From a bacterium (GTDB lineage: Bacteria > Auribacterota > UBA3054 > B51-G9), in NCBI GenBank assembly GCA_029933535.1, contig JAOZNZ010000205.1:1-6277 (forward strand): 6,277 nucleotides of DNA, read 5' to 3'. The position numbers and the translations under genes are program-made. The notes beneath the pieces are model-generated. The model had not been told where the DNA came from, ran no database searches, and saw only the letters and a program-made list of their open reading frames with translations. Below, piece after piece: positions 1 through 6,072 of the stretch. Every line of letters starts with the position of its first letter. Position 1 is the first letter of the stretch.

Positions 1-2
1 CA

Positions 3-2411
3 AATGTTTATTTGGGTGATGAAATAAACTTCATAAATTTTGTGTTCCCGAAATTTAAACAGTGTAATATTAACGGTGTCGTTGTTTATGAAACTTCAGG
101 TGAACCGGCTGAAGGAATCAAAGTAACTTTTACTGATCAAGTTGGAAGAAAAACTAAAGATAAAACGAACATCAACGGCAAATTCAAAATAACAGGACTA
201 AAAAAATCATATCTACATGGAAGTCTTACCATAGACGAACCTGAATTTGCAGTTGTAAAACGCAGAATTGATTATAATTATAACGGTCATGATATACAAC
301 TCCTGTTGCGTGAAACGGGAGCTGTTACCGGAAAAGTTATTACAGAAAACGGATCGCCGGTTCCGGGCATTAAAGTCAAAATAACGCCTACGTACCATAG
401 CCAAACTTCAAAAGCAAATTTTAACGATAGCCAATCACAATGGGAAATTCGATCGGCATATTCTGCCGAAGCGACAACATTAACTGACGCGAATGGAGAT
501 TACTCTATTTTAAAAGCGGCTGCTCCTGAAACATACCAGGCTGAGATTCTTTCTGACGCGTATTTTTTAGTTCACGACAATAAACCAATAATAAAAGTTA
601 TGCCGGAAAAAACAACCGAGTGCGATATTACAGTAACGATGAAACCAGTAGTAATGCTGAAAGTAATAGATGAAAAAGGTGAGGTTATACTTAGTTATTC
701 ATTCAACTCACAAACCAAAACTCCCAATACTTCATGCGGATTCGGAAGCAGCATAAACCTACAAGAAGGCGAAGAGTGGGGACGTTTGGAATTGAACATG
801 ACTGGAAAAGCTGCTGTTCTGTCTATAAAAGTTGAAACCGATGACGGGAAAATGGCGGAAACAAACGGCATCATGATTGTTTCCGGCAAAACAAATTTTG
901 TCGTTCTTACATTGGCTGAAACACTTCCCATTGTCGCGGCAGGATTTGTCTATGATCACGACATGCAGCCGTTGGCTGATAAGCCTGTATGGGCGCGGCA
1001 ATTGCAAAATAAAAAATCAGGTCATGGAATTAGTGACCATCTTGGCTATTTTGAGATAACAGGAATGGATGTAAAAAACGGCGAGAAAATTGAATTAAGC
1101 ACTTATCATGCAAATATCAGACCTAAAACCAATGTGTTTGCGGGAGTTGATAATATAGAATGGATACTTCCTGAACCGAAAATAATTAAAGGTAGAGTTT
1201 GCATTGAAACTTCAGATAATCCGGCAACTAATTTCAGTGTTGGATTATTCAATAATTATAATAAAAAGAGTTTCATCTCTGAAAATGGCCGATTTGCTTT
1301 TCCCGCAAACAAAAGTCACCGTGCAAAATGGCAAAAAGGAAAAATTTGTGCTTATGTTGAAGGTTATACACCTGCAACCGTAGAGTTCGATTTTGAAGAT
1401 TCGGGTATTTGTGATGTGGGGGACATAATTGTTAATGAAAAACCCGGAACAATTAAAGGCAGAGTAATTGACGATTCAGGAAATACGATGAGTGTTGAAG
1501 TAGGTTTATTTAGAAAAAGTGGCGGCTCTGGTCACCAGGTTCTTAATGTAAAAAGCGACAGTACTGATGGAACGTTTGTCTTTGAGGATGTGCCATTAGA
1601 AACTTTCACTATAATGGCTTTCTCAAGAATACATACTGCGGAATCTAAGCCAATTAAGTTGAGTTCAGGAGAAATTCTAACAATCCCGGATCTTGTTATT
1701 ATTACAACAAATTCCACTCTCGTAGATTTTAATTTCATTCTACCTGATGGTGCTCCGGCGGCAAATGCTCACATAAATTATTTCGGTGAAAATTCTGATA
1801 AAAATGGTTATCTGGAAAAGCGCGTCCGATTCGGCGTCTATAATAATTGGACAGTAACGCTTAACGGTCACACATATTATTCCGGTGAATTCATAATTAA
1901 TAAGAATACAACACAATTAACCGTCCAACTGAACGCCTCATCGAAAATAACCGGTAAAGCTACTATTAATGGTATGCCAATAAATAATGCTAAAATATCT
2001 TTTCAATTGGGTAGGAAGTGGTTTAGAGCAACAGCTTTTAGCGGAAATTTCGAGTTTGAGGGTCCACAGGGACAATATATCGTCACATGTCAAAAGCACA
2101 AATGCGTTGCTAATGTAAAATTGACGGAATCAGGACCAAACGAGATTGATTTTAAATCGGGTAGTGGAACATTTGAACTCCAGTTCCCGTTTAAAGATAA
2201 GTGGATGGCGAGTATTTCATTAATAATTAACGGCATACATGCAACTATAACACGTTTGGATACAAACAGCGATAAAAAGCAGGCTAATATGACAGAACTC
2301 CCTGCCGGTGAATACAGCATATATGCTTATTGCAGGAATGAAGATTTTAGAACAAATATTACCGTTAAGTCAACCTTAAAATCCGGTGAGACGAAGAGGA
2401 TAAAACTCTGA
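3..2411 (+). CDS. Giant multi-module beta-sandwich envelope protein, 5'-truncated by the window edge
   Basis: The reading frame is open to the left edge, and 802 residues are visible before the TGA. The codons before the TTG at 12 already align with the downstream paralogue (NVYLGDEINF against NVVLYSDEKNY), so that TTG is not the start. By alignment about 247 N-terminal residues, including any lipoprotein signal, lie outside the window. Nine tandem modules can be drawn at about visible residues 22-106, 107-216, 217-310, 311-393, 394-482, 483-570, 571-648, 649-721 and 722-802. Several open with the pattern G-x-V-x(4-6)-G-x-P and contain G-x-F-x-I/F, as in carboxypeptidase-regulatory-like (transthyretin-like) folds, for example TGKVITENGSPVPGIKV and KGRVIDDSGN. 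I see no catalytic domain and no type IX sorting domain; the protein ends GETKRIKL. A structural, adhesive or ligand-binding envelope role is inferred. It is colinear with the gene at 2701-5838, with perhaps half of the residues identical by eye. Confidence 0.85.
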   Translation, partial: NVYLGDEINFINFVFPKFKQCNINGVVVYETSGEPAEGIKVTFTDQVGRKTKDKTNINGKFKITGLKKSYLHGSLTIDEPEFAVVKRRIDYNYNGHDIQLLLRETGAVTGKVITENGSPVPGIKVKITPTYHSQTSKANFNDSQSQWEIRSAYSAEATTLTDANGDYSILKAAAPETYQAEILSDAYFLVHDNKPIIKVMPEKTTECDITVTMKPVVMLKVIDEKGEVILSYSFNSQTKTPNTSCGFGSSINLQEGEEWGRLELNMTGKAAVLSIKVETDDGKMAETNGIMIVSGKTNFVVLTLAETLPIVAAGFVYDHDMQPLADKPVWARQLQNKKSGHGISDHLGYFEITGMDVKNGEKIELSTYHANIRPKTNVFAGVDNIEWILPEPKIIKGRVCIETSDNPATNFSVGLFNNYNKKSFISENGRFAFPANKSHRAKWQKGKICAYVEGYTPATVEFDFEDSGICDVGDIIVNEKPGTIKGRVIDDSGNTMSVEVGLFRKSGGSGHQVLNVKSDSTDGTFVFEDVPLETFTIMAFSRIHTAESKPIKLSSGEILTIPDLVIITTNSTLVDFNFILPDGAPAANAHINYFGENSDKNGYLEKRVRFGVYNNWTVTLNGHTYYSGEFIINKNTTQLTVQLNASSKITGKATINGMPINNAKISFQLGRKWFRATAFSGNFEFEGPQGQYIVTCQKHKCVANVKLTESGPNEIDFKSGSGTFELQFPFKDKWMASISLIINGIHATITRLDTNSDKKQANMTELPAGEYSIYAYCRNEDFRTNITVKSTLKSGETKRIKL

Positions 2412-2438
2412 AGAAATAAATACAATTTCTTTTACCAC
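2383..2438 (+). repeat. Conserved 3'-end block, copy 1 (spans the stop codon)
   Basis: This 56-nt block runs from the last nine codons of the first gene to 27 nt past its stop. It matches 5810-5864 in 54 of 56 aligned columns, with one substitution and one single-base indel. The similarity also continues upstream: 2292-2337 matches 5719-5764 at 43 of 46 positions (codons for TELPAGEY...AYCR). The rest of the two genes is much more diverged. Gene conversion, or selection on the DNA or RNA itself, would both fit. Confidence 0.85.
2411..2431 (+). other. Short A/T-rich stem-loop at the stop codon, copy 1
   Basis: AAGAAAT (2411-2417) is the exact reverse complement of ATTTCTT (2425-2431), with a 7-nt loop and T residues continuing to 2433. 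In the second gene the same 7-bp stem recurs, and the only indel between the copies falls in the loop. The stem has a single G-C pair and is weak, so it is a poor intrinsic terminator alone. It could be a 3' end or RNA-processing signal. Confidence 0.45.
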
Positions 2439-2441
2439 TTT

Positions 2442-2476
2442 GCCATGCCGGGTTTTTGATTGTTTGCAGGCATGGC
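2442..2476 (+). repeat. 8-bp perfect inverted repeat with 19-nt loop
   Basis: GCCATGCC (2442-2449) pairs perfectly with GGCATGGC (2469-2476) around a T-rich loop. It follows the end of the first gene by about 30 nt and has no counterpart after the second gene. It is not followed by a T-run. It may be part of a REP-like or transcription-end structure; its function is unknown. Confidence 0.5.
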
Positions 2477-2482
2477 TGAGTA

Positions 2483-2520
2483 AATTTGTCCCGATTAATC
2501 GGGGCAAATTGAATTTTATT
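2483..2520 (+). terminator. 28-nt near-perfect palindrome followed by a T-rich tail; candidate terminator of the first large gene
   Basis: Positions 2483-2510 are self-complementary throughout except for one T-G pair, which is a wobble pair in RNA. The core is CCCGATTAATCGGG. As RNA it would form a stem of about 12 bp with a UUAA loop, followed by GAATTTTATT. Being nearly symmetric it could act on either strand. It lies 72 nt past the stop codon of the first gene. A mobile palindromic repeat or a protein-binding site is an alternative, since the T-run is imperfect. Confidence 0.45.
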
Positions 2521-2543
2521 GTATTTGATTATTATTTAACAAT

Positions 2544-2563
2544 TACACTACCATCCCATAGAA
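2544..2563 (+). repeat. Shared non-coding island, copy 1
   Basis: TACACTACCATCCCA followed by TAGAA matches 5920-5939 at 19 of 20 positions, the only difference being T/C at 2559. Both copies lie downstream of a large paralogous gene and after a segment unlike the other copy (the hairpins at 2442-2510 here, the ACGGA-type tract there). This supports duplication of gene plus trailing DNA, or a dispersed repeat family. Confidence 0.65.
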
Positions 2564-2580
2564 TTAATTTGAATTATCAT

Positions 2581-2663
2581 TTTGCCTGAAAGGCAAATTC
2601 ATCGTAGCCCGGGGCATCGCCCCGGGAATTATGTAATAGAGAAAATGTTCCCTGTAGGGGAAC
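2581..2663 (+). repeat. REP-like cluster of three hairpins upstream of the lipoprotein gene
   Basis: There are three perfect or near-perfect stem-loops in 83 nt. The first is TTTGCCT/AGGCAAA with a GAA loop (2581-2597). The second is CCCGGGGC/GCCCCGGG with an ATC loop (2608-2626), which is very GC-rich for this region. The third is GTTCCC/GGGAAC with a TGTAG loop (2647-2663). The first and third share the CCTG(A/T)A..GG core. The arrangement resembles dispersed palindromic intergenic elements in environmental genomes, from memory and unchecked. It is 37 nt upstream of the ATG at 2701 and would interrupt read-through from the first gene or fold in the leader of the second. Confidence 0.65.
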
Positions 2664-2700
2664 CTCAAACCTGATAAAATAAAATTTTAAAAAACACACA

Positions 2701-5700
2701 ATGAAAAATACAAAGAATAATTATGTCACGAATAATTCTGTCATTATTGGATTAGCGCTTGTTTTCTTATTTCTCTCCGCATGCGGAAAAAAAGATGATA
2801 CCGATGATGATAAACTTATTTTTGATACAAATCATGTAAAAGCATCGTTAAAGCCGGGGAAATTAATTAATGATGTTCATCCTTCCAAATCTGAAACTGA
2901 AATTTTCGGATTGGTAAGTGCTAAACAGGACATTTACAAACCTTCGGTAATTATAACAGCGCATCTTATTACAGGTAAAGAGATTAATGAGAAAGAAGTA
3001 TTTGCAAAAATCATATCTGAAAAATATACAGACGGAAAATTTATTGACGCGGAAGTTTCAACCATTTGCGAGGATAACGAAATAATTTTTCCGCCCATTA
3101 AAAAGGGGTTAAAACAGTTGCGGGTTGTCGTAAAAGCTAAAAGTTTCGCGGAGTCTTATTCAGATTATTTCGATACATGCGGTGATGAAAATAAAACTGT
3201 GGATGTTAAATTGTTTTCTGGCGTTAAACTGAACGGAAGAGTGTTTAGGAGTGACGGTGAAGTGACAACAAATTTTCTTTTTACCGCAACACCATACGGT
3301 TTGTATGAAAAACAGGGAAATCCGGGGCATGTTAATAAAAATATCGAGACCGATGCAGATGGGAATTTTGAAATTGACGGTTTACTTCCGGAACATTACA
3401 AATTTAATCTTAAAGCAGCAGAGGCAGAATCGATAACAACAAATGTAGTTTTATATTCAGATGAAAAAAATTATGTGGAATTCGTTCTGCCAAAATTGGA
3501 ATATAAAACCTTGAAAGGAATTGTTGTCTATGAACAATCAGGTGAGCCGGTAAGCGGAGTTGAAGTTGTTTATAGAAGGTGGAGCAATCATAAATACGAA
3601 GAGATTAAAGCTGCAACTGATGAATCGGGTTCATTTATTATTAACAATGTTGTTAAAAAAAACGGATATTCATACTTGAAAGTTAATGAACCGGGGTTTG
3701 CACCGGTTAATATGGGAATTGTTCAATATAACGGTAAATTAGTTACAATTAAACTAAAAGAAACAGGAATATTAACAGGCAAAATAACGAACGAAGCCGG
3801 AAAGCCCATCCCGGGAGTGAAAGTCAAAATTATACCTGATTGTAATTCCGGTCGATTACCGAAAACAGTTTTTTCAAAGGATAACAACGATTATGCTGAA
3901 TTTTATTCATATGAAAATAAAAGTCCTCCTTCTGATATTGGTGGTGTTTATGCTATTTCAAATGCAGCGGCGCCACAAACTTATATGATTGCCATCTGGG
4001 GTAATAATGATTATTTTTACAAACATAATTTTGAAACAAAAGTGATGATTATACCGGGGAAAACTACTATTCATAATTTTACGTTGTATCCCAAGCCGAC
4101 TGTCATGCTGAAAGTCGTTGATGAAAAAGGAAATCCGATAACTAAATATCATTTGAAAGTTAAAATAAAATTTCAAAACGGGTCAAATGGTAGAACCAAA
4201 AATGTAAACTTAGCCGGTAAAAACGATTGGTATAAAATGAATACTATACCGGAAAGAGGTCAAGTGAAATTACACTTAATTGCCGAAATAGACTCGTCTG
4301 ACAAAATCGCTTTATTGAATGACGCACCTATTGAACCGGGTAAGGAATATAAATTTATTCTTACTTTAAGCAATTCGGTCTCACCAAATATTTCGGGATT
4401 TATTTATGACAAGGAAATGAATCCGTGTGTTAATATGAATATTTCAGCTTATTCGCAAGGAAATTTTGAATCAGCCAAAACGGATTATCTCGGTTTTTTT
4501 GAAATATCCGGAATGAATGTTGAAAAAGGAACGAAAATTAGATTGTCAACATATTACAAACATGCTTATTTAAGAACAAATGTCCTCGCGGGAGAAATTA
4601 TTGAATGGGCTGTTCCGGAACCAAATAAGATTATTGGTAAAGTATATATTGATGATATTTACAACCCGGCAACAAATTTTTCAATTAAAATTAACAGTAA
4701 TTCTTTTCCTTTTAAAAACGAAAACTTTTCTTTGTCCTTTGGTAATGATGCCTTAAAAAGTGAAATTATTCTTAATATTTTTGTTCCGGGGTTTGCTCCG
4801 GAAATAAAGAAATATACTTGGAAATCTAATTCAAATATTCTTGATGTAGGCGATATTATTATTAAGAATAAACCGGCTGAAATTAATGGGAGAGTGGTTG
4901 ATTATGACGGCTATCCTGTTAGTGCAAGAATTTCGCTGAGAAAAATAATTGATGGTAATGAAAAAGAAATTTTAAGTTCGGAAACTGATGACGTAAACGG
5001 AATCTTTAATTTTAAAAATTTACCCATGGGTACTTATTATATACATGCCGGAACTAGGTCTGTAAGTGCCGCGTCCGAGAAATTCGAGTTGCATTCCGAT
5101 GAAATGTATACTGCTCCGGATTTAGTTATCGTTAACACTAATTTGGCAAATGTTTCATTTCAATTTGTCATTCCCGATGGCAACCTGGCTGCAAACGCGC
5201 GAATTAGTTACTTTAATAAATCTACTGATGAGAATGGATTCTTAAAAGAAAAAATTCGACCGGGAAATTATAATAGTTGGAATGTAACCATAGGAGAAGA
5301 TTCTTATACTACAGACAAAATTAAAATAGAAAAATATACTGAAGAAATTACTGTTAATCTTATTCCAATACCATTAATCACCGGCAAAGTTACTTTGGAC
5401 AACAAACCTTTGGATGGCGTATATTTGAGATTCCGAGGAAATTCAAATTCTTATAGTGCTACCGTCTTTGCCGGAAAGTTCGAATTAAAAGCAAAATCTG
5501 GGAAATATATCGTTACATGTAGGGATAAAAAAGTGGCGGCAGTTGTTGAATTGAGCCAATCAGGCGAAAATGAAATTAATTTTAAATCAGGAGACGCTAC
5601 TCTTGAATTTGTATTTCCTGTTGAAGGGAATTGGAATGTAAGTCTTTCAAGAAAAATTGATAATAAAAATGTTAATATTGCAAATTATAATTCAGTTAAC

Positions 5701-5838
5701 GATAGTAACAGCAAAATCACAGAACTCCCTGCCGGCGAATACAGAATAAATGCTTATTGCAGGAGTAAGGATTTTAAAACAAACATTTCCACTACGGCGA
5801 CATTAAAAACCGGTGAGACGAAGAAGATAAAACTCTGA
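2701..5838 (+). CDS. Giant multi-module beta-sandwich lipoprotein, probably surface-exposed
   Basis: This is a complete protein of 1045 residues. The ATG at 2701 is chosen because it places a classical lipoprotein signal at the N-terminus: a short n-region with two Lys, the hydrophobic stretch VIIGLALVFLFL, and lipobox L25-S-A-C28. No Shine-Dalgarno is visible. The mature end, C-G-K-K-D-D-T-D-D-D, fits the K-(D/E)2 lipoprotein export signal known in Bacteroidota, which suggests outer-leaflet display. After an N-terminal region (about 40-174) come ten modules at about 175-269, 270-356, 357-468, 469-561, 562-642, 643-726, 727-816, 817-892, 893-965 and 966-1045. Many carry carboxypeptidase-regulatory-like signatures, such as TGKITNEAGKPIPGVKV and NGRVVDYDGYPVS, or G-x-F-x-I with a following Y. 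Linkers such as DVGDIII precede modules. I recognise no enzyme domain. A stalk, adhesin or glycan-binding role is inferred. The gene is a tandem paralogue of the upstream one, from which hairpin-rich DNA separates it. Confidence 0.9.
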   Translation: MKNTKNNYVTNNSVIIGLALVFLFLSACGKKDDTDDDKLIFDTNHVKASLKPGKLINDVHPSKSETEIFGLVSAKQDIYKPSVIITAHLITGKEINEKEVFAKIISEKYTDGKFIDAEVSTICEDNEIIFPPIKKGLKQLRVVVKAKSFAESYSDYFDTCGDENKTVDVKLFSGVKLNGRVFRSDGEVTTNFLFTATPYGLYEKQGNPGHVNKNIETDADGNFEIDGLLPEHYKFNLKAAEAESITTNVVLYSDEKNYVEFVLPKLEYKTLKGIVVYEQSGEPVSGVEVVYRRWSNHKYEEIKAATDESGSFIINNVVKKNGYSYLKVNEPGFAPVNMGIVQYNGKLVTIKLKETGILTGKITNEAGKPIPGVKVKIIPDCNSGRLPKTVFSKDNNDYAEFYSYENKSPPSDIGGVYAISNAAAPQTYMIAIWGNNDYFYKHNFETKVMIIPGKTTIHNFTLYPKPTVMLKVVDEKGNPITKYHLKVKIKFQNGSNGRTKNVNLAGKNDWYKMNTIPERGQVKLHLIAEIDSSDKIALLNDAPIEPGKEYKFILTLSNSVSPNISGFIYDKEMNPCVNMNISAYSQGNFESAKTDYLGFFEISGMNVEKGTKIRLSTYYKHAYLRTNVLAGEIIEWAVPEPNKIIGKVYIDDIYNPATNFSIKINSNSFPFKNENFSLSFGNDALKSEIILNIFVPGFAPEIKKYTWKSNSNILDVGDIIIKNKPAEINGRVVDYDGYPVSARISLRKIIDGNEKEILSSETDDVNGIFNFKNLPMGTYYIHAGTRSVSAASEKFELHSDEMYTAPDLVIVNTNLANVSFQFVIPDGNLAANARISYFNKSTDENGFLKEKIRPGNYNSWNVTIGEDSYTTDKIKIEKYTEEITVNLIPIPLITGKVTLDNKPLDGVYLRFRGNSNSYSATVFAGKFELKAKSGKYIVTCRDKKVAAVVELSQSGENEINFKSGDATLEFVFPVEGNWNVSLSRKIDNKNVNIANYNSVNDSNSKITELPAGEYRINAYCRSKDFKTNISTTATLKTGETKKIKL
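2716..2743 (+). repeat. Two 15-nt-period repeat units inside the signal-peptide coding sequence
   Basis: AATAATTATGTCA (2716-2728) and AATAATTCTGTCA (2731-2743) differ at one base and encode the n-region NNYVT-NNSVI of the lipoprotein signal. The 28-nt pair matches the non-coding pair at 5963-5990 at 24 of 28 positions with the same 15-nt spacing. This suggests that an intergenic repeat was recruited into the start of the gene, or that part of a gene start was copied downstream. Confidence 0.55.
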
Positions 5839-5864
5839 AGAAATAAATACATTTCTTTTACCAC
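5810..5864 (+). repeat. Conserved 3'-end block, copy 2 (spans the stop codon)
   Basis: This is the partner of 2383-2438, identical apart from one substitution (a synonymous Lys/Arg-region change that gives KKIKL here and KRIKL there) and one missing A in the loop of the stem-loop. Identity stops abruptly after TTTTACCAC. Beyond it the first copy continues with an inverted repeat and this one with an ACGGA-type tract. Confidence 0.85.
5838..5857 (+). other. Short A/T-rich stem-loop at the stop codon, copy 2
   Basis: AAGAAAT (5838-5844) pairs exactly with ATTTCTT (5851-5857) around a 6-nt loop, followed by TT. The stem is the same as at 2411-2431, with the loop one base shorter. No stronger terminator-like hairpin with a T-run is visible after this gene. 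Confidence 0.45.
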
Positions 5865-5906
5865 GGAACCCGAAACTCTCCGGGCGCGGCACACTGACTA
5901 CACGGA
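5860..5906 (+). repeat. ACGGA-type periodic intergenic repeat, interrupted by a 21-nt insert
   Basis: ACCACGGAA (5860-5868) and CACACTGACTACACGGA (5890-5906) belong to the ACCACGGA/CACTGACTACACGG kind of short-period repeat often seen between genes in environmental genomes (family assignment from memory). Positions 5869-5889 interrupt it with a GC-rich unit: CCC, eight variable bases, then CCGGGCGCGG. Removing the insert joins GGAA to CACACTGACT, as expected for an uninterrupted tract. Confidence 0.5.
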
Positions 5907-5919
5907 AAAATAAAATAAA

Positions 5920-5939
5920 TACACTACCATCCCACAGAA
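5920..5939 (+). repeat. Shared non-coding island, copy 2
   Basis: This is the partner of 2544-2563, TACACTACCATCCCA followed by CAGAA, with 19 of 20 identical. It lies 82 nt after the stop codon, against 133 nt in the first copy. The distance differs because different elements fill the gap between the stop-codon block and the island. Confidence 0.65.
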
Positions 5940-5962
5940 AAATAAATTATATTTAAATATTT

Positions 5963-5990
5963 AATTATTCTGTCACAAATTATTCTGTCA
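5963..5990 (+). repeat. 13-nt direct repeat with 15-nt period
   Basis: AATTATTCTGTCA occurs exactly twice, at 5963-5975 and 5978-5990, separated by CA. The pair is 24/28 identical to the pair inside the signal-peptide codons at 2716-2743. Two adjacent direct repeats could be a protein-binding site or members of a dispersed short tandem-repeat family. Confidence 0.6.
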
Positions 5991-6021
5991 GAAAAAAAGG
6001 GGGAATAAGAAAATAAATTAT

Positions 6022-6070
6022 CTCGCTAAGGCGCTAAGCTCCCAGCATTCGCCGGGCGCGGCGCAAAGGA
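6022..6070 (+). repeat. CGCTAAGG-type periodic intergenic repeat, interrupted by a 21-nt insert
   Basis: CTCGCTAAGGCGCTAAGCT (6022-6040) and CGCAAAGGA (6062-6070) form a short-period CGC(T/A)AAGG tract of a kind common between genes in environmental bacteria (from memory). Positions 6041-6061 interrupt it with a unit of the same length and ends as that at 5869-5889: CCC, eight different bases, then CCGGGCGCGG. Deleting it restores CTCGCAAAGG, a good repeat unit. Confidence 0.5.
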
Positions 6071-6072
6071 AT

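Noticed and set aside
12..14. TTG at 12 as the start of the first large gene
   Set aside because: The frame is open to the left edge and the codons before it align with the paralogue. The true start is outside the window, and about 247 residues are missing.
213..2320. Short antisense and out-of-frame reading frames within the first large gene (for example 213-404, 695-931, 759-1007, 877-1059, 1532-1738, 2090-2320)
   Set aside because: They lie wholly inside a gene supported by a full-length colinear paralogue. They show no recognisable domain and no leader, and their predicted proteins look like shadow translations.
2481..2488. TAAATTTG as a Bacteroidota-type -7 promoter box (TAnnTTTG) for the lipoprotein gene
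   Set aside because: It matches the consensus but overlaps the 28-nt palindrome, lies over 200 nt from the ATG, and has no well-spaced -33 TTTG. It is too weak to list as a feature.
2581..2663. Riboswitch or structured ncRNA in the leader of the lipoprotein gene
   Set aside because: The hairpins are simple, independent and unbranched, and I recognise no known riboswitch core. A repeat cluster explains them better.
3958..4176. Antisense reading frame of 72 codons within the lipoprotein gene
   Set aside because: It is a shadow of a well-supported gene, with biased Ile/Phe/His content and no homologous frame expected in the paralogue.
5750..5838. Type IX secretion C-terminal sorting domain at the end of the lipoprotein
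   Set aside because: The C-terminus is another beta module ending KTGETKKIKL and lacks the usual sorting-domain motifs. The N-terminal lipobox already explains export.
5860..6070. CRISPR array
   Set aside because: The repeats are short, differ in type and spacing, and lack uniform repeat-spacer periodicity. No cas gene is present.
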